Shown here: positions 1 through 7,347 of the stretch, one piece after another
Numbering within the stretch: position 1 is the stretch's first letter
Layout: each line of letters opens with the position of its first letter
From: CAYRYU01 sp964428355
GTDB lineage: Bacteria > Muiribacteriota > Ozemobacteria > Ozemobacterales > Ozemobacteraceae
Direction: 5' to 3'
Assembly (NCBI GenBank): GCA_964428355.1
Contig: CAYRYU010000034.1
Location: forward strand, 5,093-69,092
Length of the DNA: 64,000 nucleotides
Position numbers and translations under genes: made by a program
The notes under the pieces: model-generated
The model's database searches: none
The model's input: the letters and a program-made list of their open reading frames with translations, nothing else
Told to the model about the DNA's origin: nothing

Positions 1-743
1 AGATTGTCGAGACCGGCGGGTTCCGGATTCCGGTCGCCATCGCGGAGCCCCAGGGGCCGGTTGGAGTAGTGATAGTCGGTCACGGACTCGGAGTATCCAA
101 AGAGCACCAGATCCCGGAGATCGAAAGACTTGCCCGTGCAGGCTATGTGGGGTTGGTCTACGACGCTCCCCACCACGGGGATCGCAGGGATTCCCTGCTT
201 GATGTGATGAACCAGGTCGATGAGGTCCACCGACATGACCTCTACCTTTCGATCCTGGCCGAAGCTTCGAGGGAAATGCCCCATCTGGTCGATCATTGCC
301 GGAATCGGTGGAAACTCCCGACCGGGGTTTCGGGAGTATCGATGGGGGGCTTCCTGGCATTTTCCAGCGTGCTGAGCGATCCCCAGCCTGATTTCTGCAT
401 CTCGATCATCGGCTCACCAGACTGGTACACCTACTCGGTAAAGGTCAAGCCTGAGGAGTTCGTCTGTCCCCGACATTCACCTTGCGAGTTTCCCGGGCGT
501 TTTCGCGATCTGAGGGTCCTGGCTCTCACGGCAGGCCTCGACCAGGTCGTCCTTCCTGGACCGGCGGCCGATTTCGTCCGGAACCTGAAACGGGGATTCC
601 CTGAAAAGGCCGACAACTTCACCCACAAGGAATACCCCCATTCGGAACATTTCATGCGAAGCCAGGATTGGGACGACGCGTGGTCGACGATCGTCTCCTG
701 GCTAGACTCGAACTACCGGACACAGCCCGGGAAGGGTTCCTGA
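1..743 (+). CDS. alpha/beta hydrolase, 5' truncated by window
   Basis: The frame is open from base 3, so the start lies upstream of the window. The visible part opens with a beta-strand and an oxyanion-type 'VGHGLG' segment. It carries the nucleophile elbow GVSMGG (Ser flanked by Gly), and near the C-terminus has a His in 'YPHSEHF', the order expected for a Ser-Asp-His hydrolase. It resembles the dienelactone-hydrolase/peptidase S9-like group. No signal peptide can be judged. It is followed after 27 bp by a membrane protein on the same strand. The substrate is unknown, and the fold assignment is firmer than any activity. Confidence 0.8.
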   Translation, partial: IVETGGFRIPVAIAEPQGPVGVVIVGHGLGVSKEHQIPEIERLARAGYVGLVYDAPHHGDRRDSLLDVMNQVDEVHRHDLYLSILAEASREMPHLVDHCRNRWKLPTGVSGVSMGGFLAFSSVLSDPQPDFCISIIGSPDWYTYSVKVKPEEFVCPRHSPCEFPGRFRDLRVLALTAGLDQVVLPGPAADFVRNLKRGFPEKADNFTHKEYPHSEHFMRSQDWDDAWSTIVSWLDSNYRTQPGKGS

Positions 744-770
744 TCCGGGGTTGTTTCGGAAGTTGGTGCG

Positions 771-1685
771 ATGCTTTTGACGTTGGTCTCGAGACTCCTG
801 GTGGGGTTGGTTTTCGTCCTTCTGGGGGCGTGGGCAGGGACACGATACGGCCGGTATCTCAAGGGGCTGAAGCTGCCCTTCGCTGAGTACAGGCTTTGGA
901 TCTTCCACGCGGTCAAACCCTTCTTCCTGGTGGGAATCGGGCTTTACCTCCTCTCGCTCGTCATGGCGGGCCGAAACCTGGGAATGGCCCTGTCGATGAG
1001 GTGGCCTGCGGTCGTTCCCCAGACGATACTCGTATTACTGAAAACCGTCATCGCGGGCTGGTTCGGGTTCGGTTGGGTTTTCAAGGCCCACGACGAAAAG
1101 TTTCCCCGATTCGTGACCTGGAACATCCTGTTCCTGGTCTTCTTCTGGATCCTCGAGATCGGGATACTCCTTCCCGCCGCCTGGTTCCTTCCCGACCATT
1201 CCAGATACCGCGACGGAATCATGATGCAGAGTTCCAACGTGACATGCGTCCCGACGACCCTGAGCAATGTTTCCCGGCTATATGGAAGGAACTTCTCGGA
1301 AAAAGAGGCCACCGAGATCTGTGGAACCTGCCTGATCGGTTCCTTCATGAGCGATCTCGTCAGGAGCGCGAGGGGAATCGGATTCGAGAAGGCCTCATTC
1401 ACGAACGACCCTGTGGAATCACTTCTGGCGGAGGACCGGCCATGCCTGCTGACGATCGACAACTCCGGGGCGGGAGTGCTTCATGCGGTTGGACTGGTTG
1501 GGGCTGCATCGGATGTGGTTTTCATCGCCGATCCGCTGATGGGTTTGCGCCGCCTCCAGAGGGAGGAGTTCACCCGAAACTGGAAAGGTCTCGCCGTGAG
1601 GCTGGAACGCCCGACTTTCTCTCCCAACGCAGAAGTGAGGTTATCCGGTTTCGACCCCGGGTTTTTCCAGGCCGGAAAGCCCTGA
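771..1685 (+). CDS. membrane protein with C-terminal C39-like peptidase domain
   Basis: 304 aa. The first ~140 residues hold about four hydrophobic segments (around 1-22, 45-66, 82-103, 117-140). The C-terminal ~150 residues look like a papain-like C39 domain: Gln153 and Cys159 in 'QSSNVTCVPTT', then His238 in 'LHAVGLVG' and Asp254 in 'FIADPLMG'. These match the Gln/Cys/His/Asp arrangement of bacteriocin-processing C39 peptidases. There is no ABC ATPase attached, unlike the classical C39 transporters, so this is a membrane-tethered C39-like protease of unknown substrate. The start ATG has only a weak ribosome site (GGAAG about 12 bases upstream). Probably co-transcribed with the preceding hydrolase. 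Confidence 0.75.
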   Translation: MLLTLVSRLLVGLVFVLLGAWAGTRYGRYLKGLKLPFAEYRLWIFHAVKPFFLVGIGLYLLSLVMAGRNLGMALSMRWPAVVPQTILVLLKTVIAGWFGFGWVFKAHDEKFPRFVTWNILFLVFFWILEIGILLPAAWFLPDHSRYRDGIMMQSSNVTCVPTTLSNVSRLYGRNFSEKEATEICGTCLIGSFMSDLVRSARGIGFEKASFTNDPVESLLAEDRPCLLTIDNSGAGVLHAVGLVGAASDVVFIADPLMGLRRLQREEFTRNWKGLAVRLERPTFSPNAEVRLSGFDPGFFQAGKP

Positions 1686-1848
1686 TTCCGATAAGGACTG
1701 TTTCGGGGAAAAGGTCAGGCACCGGTTACACACAGGGAGGTCATCTCCCAATTCTTGGGACGGCGGAACGCGAAACCCTGGGGGATAGGCACGAAAAAGC
1801 TCCGCCATCCAGGCGAAAATCGTGCACGTCGCCCTCCATGGCGACAGC

Positions 1849-1877
1849 TTGAAAGAAACCGGGGTGACCCTTATAAT
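1849..1877 (+). promoter_or_regulatory. sigma-70-type promoter for glyS
   Basis: A -35 box TTGAAA (1849-1854), a 17-base spacer and a perfect -10 TATAAT (1872-1877) lie 53 bases upstream of the glyS ATG. Spacing and boxes are near consensus, so this is the best vegetative promoter in the window. Confidence 0.75.
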
Positions 1878-1898
1878 GGGTGCTCCCCGGGTTTTTCC
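1859..1898 (+). terminator. terminator-like hairpin overlapping the glyS promoter
   Basis: CCGGGG (1859-1864) pairs with CCCCGG (1885-1890), and inside it ACCC (1867-1870) pairs with GGGT (1878-1881). The next base is G and then a T-run. The -10 box sits in the loop. A transcript starting at about 1884 would lack the left arm, so only read-through from the upstream genes could fold it. Confidence 0.4.
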
Positions 1899-1929
1899 TG
1901 CACCGGGATTGAACGACAGGAGATGAATA

Positions 1930-3309
1930 ATGGCCGATCTCGACAAGATCATTTCGCTCTGCAAGCGGCGGGGATTCCTTTTCCAGGGATCCGACCAGTA
2001 CGGCGGACTCCAGGGAACCTGGGATTACGGGCCTCTCGGGGTCGAGCTCAAGAACAACGTCAAGAGGGCATGGTGGCGCCGGATGGTGTACGAGCGCGAT
2101 GACATGGAAGGCCTCGATTGCGCCATACTGATGAACCGCCTGGTGCTCAAATATAGCGGACACGAGGAAACCTTTTCCGATCCACTCGTGGATTGTCGGA
2201 AGTGCAAGCGCAGGTTCCGGGCTGATCACGTGGACCCCCAGGAAAAGTGTTCCGAAGGCGGAACGCACGACTTCACGGAACCCCGGCCCTTCAACCTGAT
2301 GTTCAAGACGATCGTCGGCCCGGTCCAGGACGACGCGAACATCGCTTATCTCCGGCCCGAGACCGCCCAGGGAATTTTCGTGAATTTCAAGAATGTCCTC
2401 GACAGCACGAACCGGAAACTCCCGTTCGGGATCGCCCAGATCGGAAAGGCCTATCGGAACGAGATCACACCGAAGAATTTCATCTTCCGCGTCCGCGAGT
2501 TCGAACAGATGGAGATCGAGTTTTTCGTCAAGCCGGGAACGGATGACGAATGGCATGAGAAGTGGGTTCAGGCGCGTTTCGACTGGTACGTCCAGCTTGG
2601 AATTGACCCGAAGAACCTCAAAAAGTATGCCCAGAAACGCGAAGAACTGGCCCACTACGCAAAGGCGACCACCGACCTGCTTTACCGTTTCTTCCCAGAC
2701 CGGCCTGACGAGGCCAAGCAGTTCGACGAGGTCGAGGGGATCGCGAACCGGACCGACTTCGATCTCACCTGCCACTCGAAGGGCGGAAAGCTGGTGCTCA
2801 AGGACGGCCGCGAAATCCCGAACGAACACGCGGTCGCGAAGCTCACCTACTTCGACCACGAGACGAACAAGCACATCGTTCCCTACGTCATCGAACCATC
2901 CGCCGGGGTCGACCGTGGAACGTTGGCTTTCCTCATGGAGTCGTATCACGAGGAGCAGGTGAACGAGGAGACCAGGGCCGTTCTGAGGCTCCATCCAGAG
3001 CTTGCCCCGATCAAGGTCGCGGTACTTCCCCTCAAAAAGAACCACGAAGGAATCGTGGCGATGGCAAAGGAGATCAAGGGAACGCTCCAGCGAAAATCAG
3101 GCTGGCGGACGGTTTACGATGACACGGCAGGGATCGGAAAGCTCTACCGGCGCCAGGACGAGGTCGGAACCCCTTTCTGCATCACCGTCGATTTCGAGTC
3201 TCTCGAGAAACGCACGGTGACGATCCGGGACAGGGACACGATGACCCAGGTCCGGGTTCCCATCGACGAACTGCAGAGCCACCTGTCGGGCCGCCTGGGA
3301 ACCTGCTGA
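1930..3309 (+). CDS. glyS: glycyl-tRNA synthetase, dimeric (eukaryote/archaea-type) class II
   Basis: 459 aa, complete. Charges tRNA-Gly with glycine in the cytoplasm. The N-terminus (SLCKRRGFLFQGSDQYGG) is that of the single-chain alpha2 GlyRS. Motif 2 is visible as 'FRVREFEQMEIEFF' and motif 3 as 'EPSAGVDRGTLAFL'. An insertion carries two cysteines in a CRKC arrangement. A C-terminal anticodon-binding domain follows (about 355-459). Length agrees with bacterial members of this type (about 460). AGGAGAT precedes the ATG. A near-consensus promoter lies upstream, so it is likely expressed independently of the genes before it. The methyltransferase follows after 20 bp and may be co-transcribed. 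Confidence 0.97.
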   Translation: MADLDKIISLCKRRGFLFQGSDQYGGLQGTWDYGPLGVELKNNVKRAWWRRMVYERDDMEGLDCAILMNRLVLKYSGHEETFSDPLVDCRKCKRRFRADHVDPQEKCSEGGTHDFTEPRPFNLMFKTIVGPVQDDANIAYLRPETAQGIFVNFKNVLDSTNRKLPFGIAQIGKAYRNEITPKNFIFRVREFEQMEIEFFVKPGTDDEWHEKWVQARFDWYVQLGIDPKNLKKYAQKREELAHYAKATTDLLYRFFPDRPDEAKQFDEVEGIANRTDFDLTCHSKGGKLVLKDGREIPNEHAVAKLTYFDHETNKHIVPYVIEPSAGVDRGTLAFLMESYHEEQVNEETRAVLRLHPELAPIKVAVLPLKKNHEGIVAMAKEIKGTLQRKSGWRTVYDDTAGIGKLYRRQDEVGTPFCITVDFESLEKRTVTIRDRDTMTQVRVPIDELQSHLSGRLGTC

Positions 3310-3329
3310 TCGGGGGCCCGGGGTTCTCC

Positions 3330-4511
3330 GTGCACCGGCAACTCTGGCAGGGAGACTGCCTCGAAACATGCCGGAGGCTTCCTGAAGGGAGTTTCCGGCT
3401 GATCTACCTCGACCCCCCATTCCTTACCGGCCGTTTGCGAGTCGGCACCCGGCCTGGGTTCGAGTATCCCGATTCCTGGCCGGGTCAGCTGGTTTCCTAT
3501 CTCCCCTGGCTTGGGGAAAGGCTGGAGGCAATCTTCCGGCTCCTCATCCCCAAAGGGAGCCTGGTGGTCCACCTCGACTGCCGGACCATTCACTACGTCA
3601 AGGTCCTGCTTGACGAAGTCGCTGGATACAGTAGTTTCATCAACGAGATCATCTGGCATTACACGGGTGGGGGCCGCTCCAAGAGCCGGTTTTCGAACAA
3701 GCACGATACCCTTCTCTGGTATTCCCCGGGCGGGGCTCCATTTTTCGATCGGGACCCTGTCAGGGTTCCGTTCAAGCCCGGCTCGGGATATGCCCGGGGA
3801 GGAATCGTTGCGGCCTCCGGGAAGAGGTATTTCCCCGATCCGCGAGGAACTCCGGTCGACGACGTCTGGGACATTCCAATCATCAACCCCATGTCGCCGG
3901 AAAGGGTGGGGTATCCCACGCAGAAACCACTTGCGCTGCTCGAGAGGCTCGTTCTGGCGTTGACCGCCCCGGGTGACCTGGTGGGGGATTTCTTCTGCGG
4001 AAGCGGAACCACCCTCGTTGCGGCCGAGCGGCTCGGTCGCAGGTGGATTGGGGGCGATATCTCACAAACCGCGATCCGATGCACTCTGGACCGGTTTGCA
4101 GTGGAAGGAGTCGAAGTGGCATCGGTCCCTTCGACCGGGGTCGAAGTGNNNNNNNNNNNNNNNNNNNNNNNNNNNNNNNNNNNNNNNNNNNNNNNNNNNN
4201 NNNNNNNNNNNNNNNNNNNNNNNNNNNNNNNNNNNNNNNNNNNNNNNNTCGAAGTGGCATCGGTCCCTTCGACCGGGGTCGAAGTGGCATCGGTCCCTTC
4301 GACTGGGATCGAAGTTTTCAGGTGTGGTAAAATGGTGCAACCAGATCAGAATTCCACCAAGGAGGCGGCCAATGTCGGAAGCACGGAAACGGATCCTCGT
4401 CATGCTCGCGGAGGGAAAGATCACGGTCGATCAGTCCGAAGAACTCCTCGCGGCCCTCGAAAAAGACGAGAAAGCCCAAGTGGAAGCCCGGACCGAACAA
4501 CAATCCGGTGA
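3330..4511 (+). CDS. site-specific DNA methyltransferase (beta class), repeat-extended tail
   Basis: GTG start. Motif IV comes first as 'YLDPPFLTGR', and motif I (FxGxG, SAM binding) comes late as 'GDFFCGSGTTLVAAE'. This IV-then-I order defines beta-class adenine-N6 or cytosine-N4 methyltransferases of the PF01555 type. 'GYPTQKPLALLERL' is also typical. The catalytic fold ends by about residue 260 (near 4110). From there the frame runs through a 30-bp tandem repeat encoding VEVASVPSTG, an N placeholder and more repeats. It stays open to 4511, overlapping the next gene by 140 bp, so the true C-terminus is uncertain. No restriction endonuclease is adjacent: an orphan, possibly regulatory, methylase. 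Confidence 0.85.
   Translation: MHRQLWQGDCLETCRRLPEGSFRLIYLDPPFLTGRLRVGTRPGFEYPDSWPGQLVSYLPWLGERLEAIFRLLIPKGSLVVHLDCRTIHYVKVLLDEVAGYSSFINEIIWHYTGGGRSKSRFSNKHDTLLWYSPGGAPFFDRDPVRVPFKPGSGYARGGIVAASGKRYFPDPRGTPVDDVWDIPIINPMSPERVGYPTQKPLALLERLVLALTAPGDLVGDFFCGSGTTLVAAERLGRRWIGGDISQTAIRCTLDRFAVEGVEVASVPSTGVEVXXXXXXXXXXXXXXXXXXXXXXXXXXXXXXXXXXEVASVPSTGVEVASVPSTGIEVFRCGKMVQPDQNSTKEAANVGSTETDPRHARGGKDHGRSVRRTPRGPRKRRESPSGSPDRTTIR
4110..4315 (+). repeat. 30-bp tandem repeat at the 3' end of the methyltransferase
   Basis: The unit begins GTCGAAGTGGCATCGGTCCC and is 30 bp, in frame as a decapeptide VEVASVPSTG. About 1.3 units are visible before the placeholder and about 2.3 after it, and the last unit is diverged. 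Each unit boundary contains an 18-bp palindrome, CTTCGACC-GG-GGTCGAAG. Copy number is unresolved because the array caused an assembly break. Confidence 0.85.
4149..4248. other. assembly gap (100 N) inside the 30-bp repeat
   Basis: Exactly 100 N, a conventional placeholder of unknown true size. Both flanks are repeat units in the same phase, so the reading frame of the methyltransferase tail is compatible across it. Confidence 0.95.
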
Positions 4512-5502
4512 CAGGCAGAAGCCCCCTTCAGTAAAAGAGGAGATTTCCCGGTTTGCGGAAAACGTCCAGAAACATTTCCGCGAGGCGGTCAAGAAGTGCG
4601 AGCCACCCAGCCGCGAACTGAAAGCACGGATCAAGGAATTCGGGGGTTGGATGCAAAACGTCGTCGGCAGCGTCGTCCAGGACTTTTCGAACGGCCGCCA
4701 CGAACCATCCGACGGAGTCCCGGTCCAGTTCACGATCGGCGACATTCCCGAACTGGCGGGAATCTCCTCGGCAAGGTTGGAAAACCTGTTCGGGTCTCTC
4801 AACATCAGGGAGGGGTCATCGATCGAGATGAGAGTCTCGGGACGGATCAGCAAATCCGCCATGGAAAGTCAGGAACCCCGAGACTGGTTCAGGGACCATT
4901 TCATGAAGATCGAGGGAGACCGCCTTCTTCTCGGGATAGACAGATCCGCCCCATCCAAGGTCGTTCTCGATATCGAGCTTTTCCTTCCCGCCTCGATCGT
5001 CCTTCAGGTCAAGACGGTGTCGGCTTCGGTATCGGTGAAGGGGCCTTTCAGGATCGATGCAATCCAGACAATCAGCGGCGACATCAGGCTTCTCGATGCC
5101 TCCCTTTCGGGAACCGATTTCGAGACCGTAAGCGGAGACCTGAACATGGAAAAGGGGAAACTGGCCGCTGAGTACAAATCGACATCGGGTGACGTTCTTC
5201 TCAAAACCGTTTCCATCGAAAAGCTCGGTTTCCAGTCGATCTCCGGGGACATCCTGGTCACCGAGCCCGAGATCGGGGACGACACCACCGTGGAGATCGC
5301 GACCACTTCCGGGGACATCTCGGTGGAAAAGCTTTCGGGTCCCTGGAGCCGGATCGAGGCATCCTCCAGGACCGGAAATCTCGACATCAAGTGGGAGGGT
5401 ACCGTCAACCCGACGGGGAGAAACGGGAAGGTGGTCGAGTCAGGAAACCGGGGCGCGACCTTTCGGGTCGAGAGCGTGAGCGGGGACATCGTCTTCGACT
5501 GA
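4372..5502 (+). CDS. DUF4097-type beta-helical protein with N-terminal SHOCT-like helix
   Basis: 376 aa. ATG chosen because AAGGAGG lies 8 bases upstream. The first ~30 residues (RKRILVMLAEGKITVDQSEE) match the short SHOCT-like helical motif often fused to such proteins. Residues ~30-75 are charged. The C-terminal ~220 residues contain six spaced 'S/T-x-SGDx' turns (TISGDI, TVSGDL, STSGDV, SISGDI, TTSGDI, SVSGDI), the hallmark of the DUF4097 adhesin-like beta-solenoid. No signal peptide, so it is probably cytoplasmic or regulatory rather than a secreted adhesin. An extended -10 (TGGTAAAAT, 4325-4333) abuts the repeat array and may be its promoter. Converges with the tolC-like gene. Confidence 0.8.
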   Translation: MSEARKRILVMLAEGKITVDQSEELLAALEKDEKAQVEARTEQQSGDRQKPPSVKEEISRFAENVQKHFREAVKKCEPPSRELKARIKEFGGWMQNVVGSVVQDFSNGRHEPSDGVPVQFTIGDIPELAGISSARLENLFGSLNIREGSSIEMRVSGRISKSAMESQEPRDWFRDHFMKIEGDRLLLGIDRSAPSKVVLDIELFLPASIVLQVKTVSASVSVKGPFRIDAIQTISGDIRLLDASLSGTDFETVSGDLNMEKGKLAAEYKSTSGDVLLKTVSIEKLGFQSISGDILVTEPEIGDDTTVEIATTSGDISVEKLSGPWSRIEASSRTGNLDIKWEGTVNPTGRNGKVVESGNRGATFRVESVSGDIVFD

Positions 5503-5556
5503 AGGAACCCACTCGGACCCATCAGGGGGCAGGAATTCCAGGCTCCTCGAAGCCGT

Positions 5557-7317
5557 TCACCGCTCGATGGTGATCCCCAGGTTCTCGCAAAGAGTTCCGT
5601 CGAACCTGGAAAGATCGATCAGGGCCGTGGTCAGCCCGATCCGGGCTTTCAACGCGGAGATCCGGCTTGCAGCTACATCCCTTTGTGCCTGGGCCACCTG
5701 GAACGAGGTGGTTTTTCCCAGTCCGAATTTGACCTGCTCCACCCGGAGCTTCTCCACCTGCTTTTCGACGGTCTTCGACGTGGCATGAACCTGCTGTGTG
5801 GCGCGTCGGACCTCGAGATATGCGGTCAGGACATCCTCGGCCACGATCTGCCGAAGGTTCTCGATGGCAATCTCCTGTTGGGTGAGCGAAAAGCGGGCTT
5901 TGCGATCGCGGGCTTTCGCCGCCCGCTTCCCGGGCCAGATCTCGTATTCCAGCCCAGCTGACAGGTCGTAGGCTTTCATTCCGATCTCGCTTGCGGACTT
6001 CTCCAATGTCTTCGAATAACCGGATTTCCCGAGGGTGAGGAAGAAATCCAGCTTGGGAAGGAGGCCGTTCCTGGTGCTGACGAGTTCCAGCTCGCCCTTT
6101 TCCAGAAGTGTCTTCGCCTGGTTGATCTCGGGACGGCGGACCAGCGCCTTTTCCACCAGGTCCTCGGGAAGCGGCAAGGTTGGATCACCCGCGGGAAGGG
6201 TTCCGACCAACTCGACCGGGAAGGTCCAGAAACGATCGGACCCCGGATTGATCAGCCGGAGCAGTCCGATTCTGTATTCTTCGATCTTGCTCTGCGCGTT
6301 GATGAGGTCTTCCTCGCGAAGGGCAACCTCGGCTTCGGCGGCTGCCAGTTCTGATTCGGGGATGGTTCCCAGGGTGACCTTCTTTCGGGTCTCGTCCATC
6401 TGCATCAGGGCCAGCCTGTGTGAGTCGGCGAAGATCTCCAGTTCCCTGACGGCGAGGTACAGGCTCCAGTATGTCTTCTGGACGTCACAGGCGAGTGAGG
6501 TAACGAAAGCGTCGAGTTCGAAAGCGGTTGCAACCACGTCAAGCTCGGCCTGGCGAACGGCGATCAGGTTGACCTTCCGACCGGCATCCCGCTTCAGCGG
6601 ATGTGTCACGTCGAGTGAAAGGCGCGTCCCGAACAGGTTGGCGGCACGGGCTGACCGGGCCCTCGACAATGTGACCCCGAGAGTGGTCGTGGTTCCCGAA
6701 GGGCTCTTCCGTTCGAGAGAGATGCTGGAATCGGTGCGGTTGCTTACGTTGTCGCCCAGGGCGCCGCTCTGCTGGATCTGTTTACCCAACCGGTCCGAAT
6801 TCGAGAGGCTTCCCGAAAGAAGCCCGTCGAATCTGGCCTTCTCTAAAACGACATCCTCCCGGCTCAAATCAACTTCGAGGTGTTTCACCCGGAGGCTGCG
6901 GTTCCGTTCCAGGGCGGTTCGCACGGCGTCCTCCAAGCCCAGGGAAAGCGGGGCGGGCGAGGAGGAGGTGGGAGGGACGATCTGAACAGGAATGTGGACC
7001 GGGCCGGTTCCCGGAGGAGCCAGGTGTGGGATCAGGAAGCCCTGCGAGCCGGTTTCCGAAACGATCTCGCCAACTCCAACAGACTCGGAGGCGATTTCCG
7101 GGAACGATACCCCGGCTTGGGCGACGGTTTCTTCGTTACCTATGATGGGAAACCCGGCATCATTGCCGGTATCGGGAGCCAGGTTCTCCAACGCCGGGTC
7201 TTCGGGGAGAGGTGTTTCCCCCGAGGCAGTCCGGGAATCGGGAGGCTCCGCGGGAAAGCAGGGGGCGAAACCGATGAACAGGGCCAGGGCAAGGAACTGG
7301 ATGAAGCGGGTAGACAT
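5557..7317 (-). CDS. TolC-family outer membrane efflux protein
   Basis: 586 aa. Begins with a signal peptide (about 1-23) and a ~100-residue acidic/proline-rich linker. Two OEP repeats of long amphipathic helices follow (about 130-350 and 360-580), with typical 'VRTALERNRSLRVKHLEVDL' and 'EKALVRRPEINQAKTLLE' segments. It forms the outer-membrane channel of the RND pump encoded just upstream. AGGAGGATATCC precedes the ATG, and only ~30 bp separate it from the RND gene, so it is the last gene of the marR-MFP-RND-tolC operon. Confidence 0.92.
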   Translation of the reverse strand: MSTRFIQFLALALFIGFAPCFPAEPPDSRTASGETPLPEDPALENLAPDTGNDAGFPIIGNEETVAQAGVSFPEIASESVGVGEIVSETGSQGFLIPHLAPPGTGPVHIPVQIVPPTSSSPAPLSLGLEDAVRTALERNRSLRVKHLEVDLSREDVVLEKARFDGLLSGSLSNSDRLGKQIQQSGALGDNVSNRTDSSISLERKSPSGTTTTLGVTLSRARSARAANLFGTRLSLDVTHPLKRDAGRKVNLIAVRQAELDVVATAFELDAFVTSLACDVQKTYWSLYLAVRELEIFADSHRLALMQMDETRKKVTLGTIPESELAAAEAEVALREEDLINAQSKIEEYRIGLLRLINPGSDRFWTFPVELVGTLPAGDPTLPLPEDLVEKALVRRPEINQAKTLLEKGELELVSTRNGLLPKLDFFLTLGKSGYSKTLEKSASEIGMKAYDLSAGLEYEIWPGKRAAKARDRKARFSLTQQEIAIENLRQIVAEDVLTAYLEVRRATQQVHATSKTVEKQVEKLRVEQVKFGLGKTTSFQVAQAQRDVAASRISALKARIGLTTALIDLSRFDGTLCENLGITIER

Positions 7318-7347
7318 GGATATCCTCCTGGAAACGATGGCCCGGAA

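Noticed and set aside
1741..3045. 434-aa open frame antisense to glyS
   Set aside because: It mirrors glyS codons in a G+C-rich gene, has no ribosome site and no recognisable domain; the plus-strand GlyRS is unambiguous.
4110..4315. CRISPR-like appearance of the 30-bp repeats
   Set aside because: Perfect head-to-tail tandem without spacers, and coding in frame.
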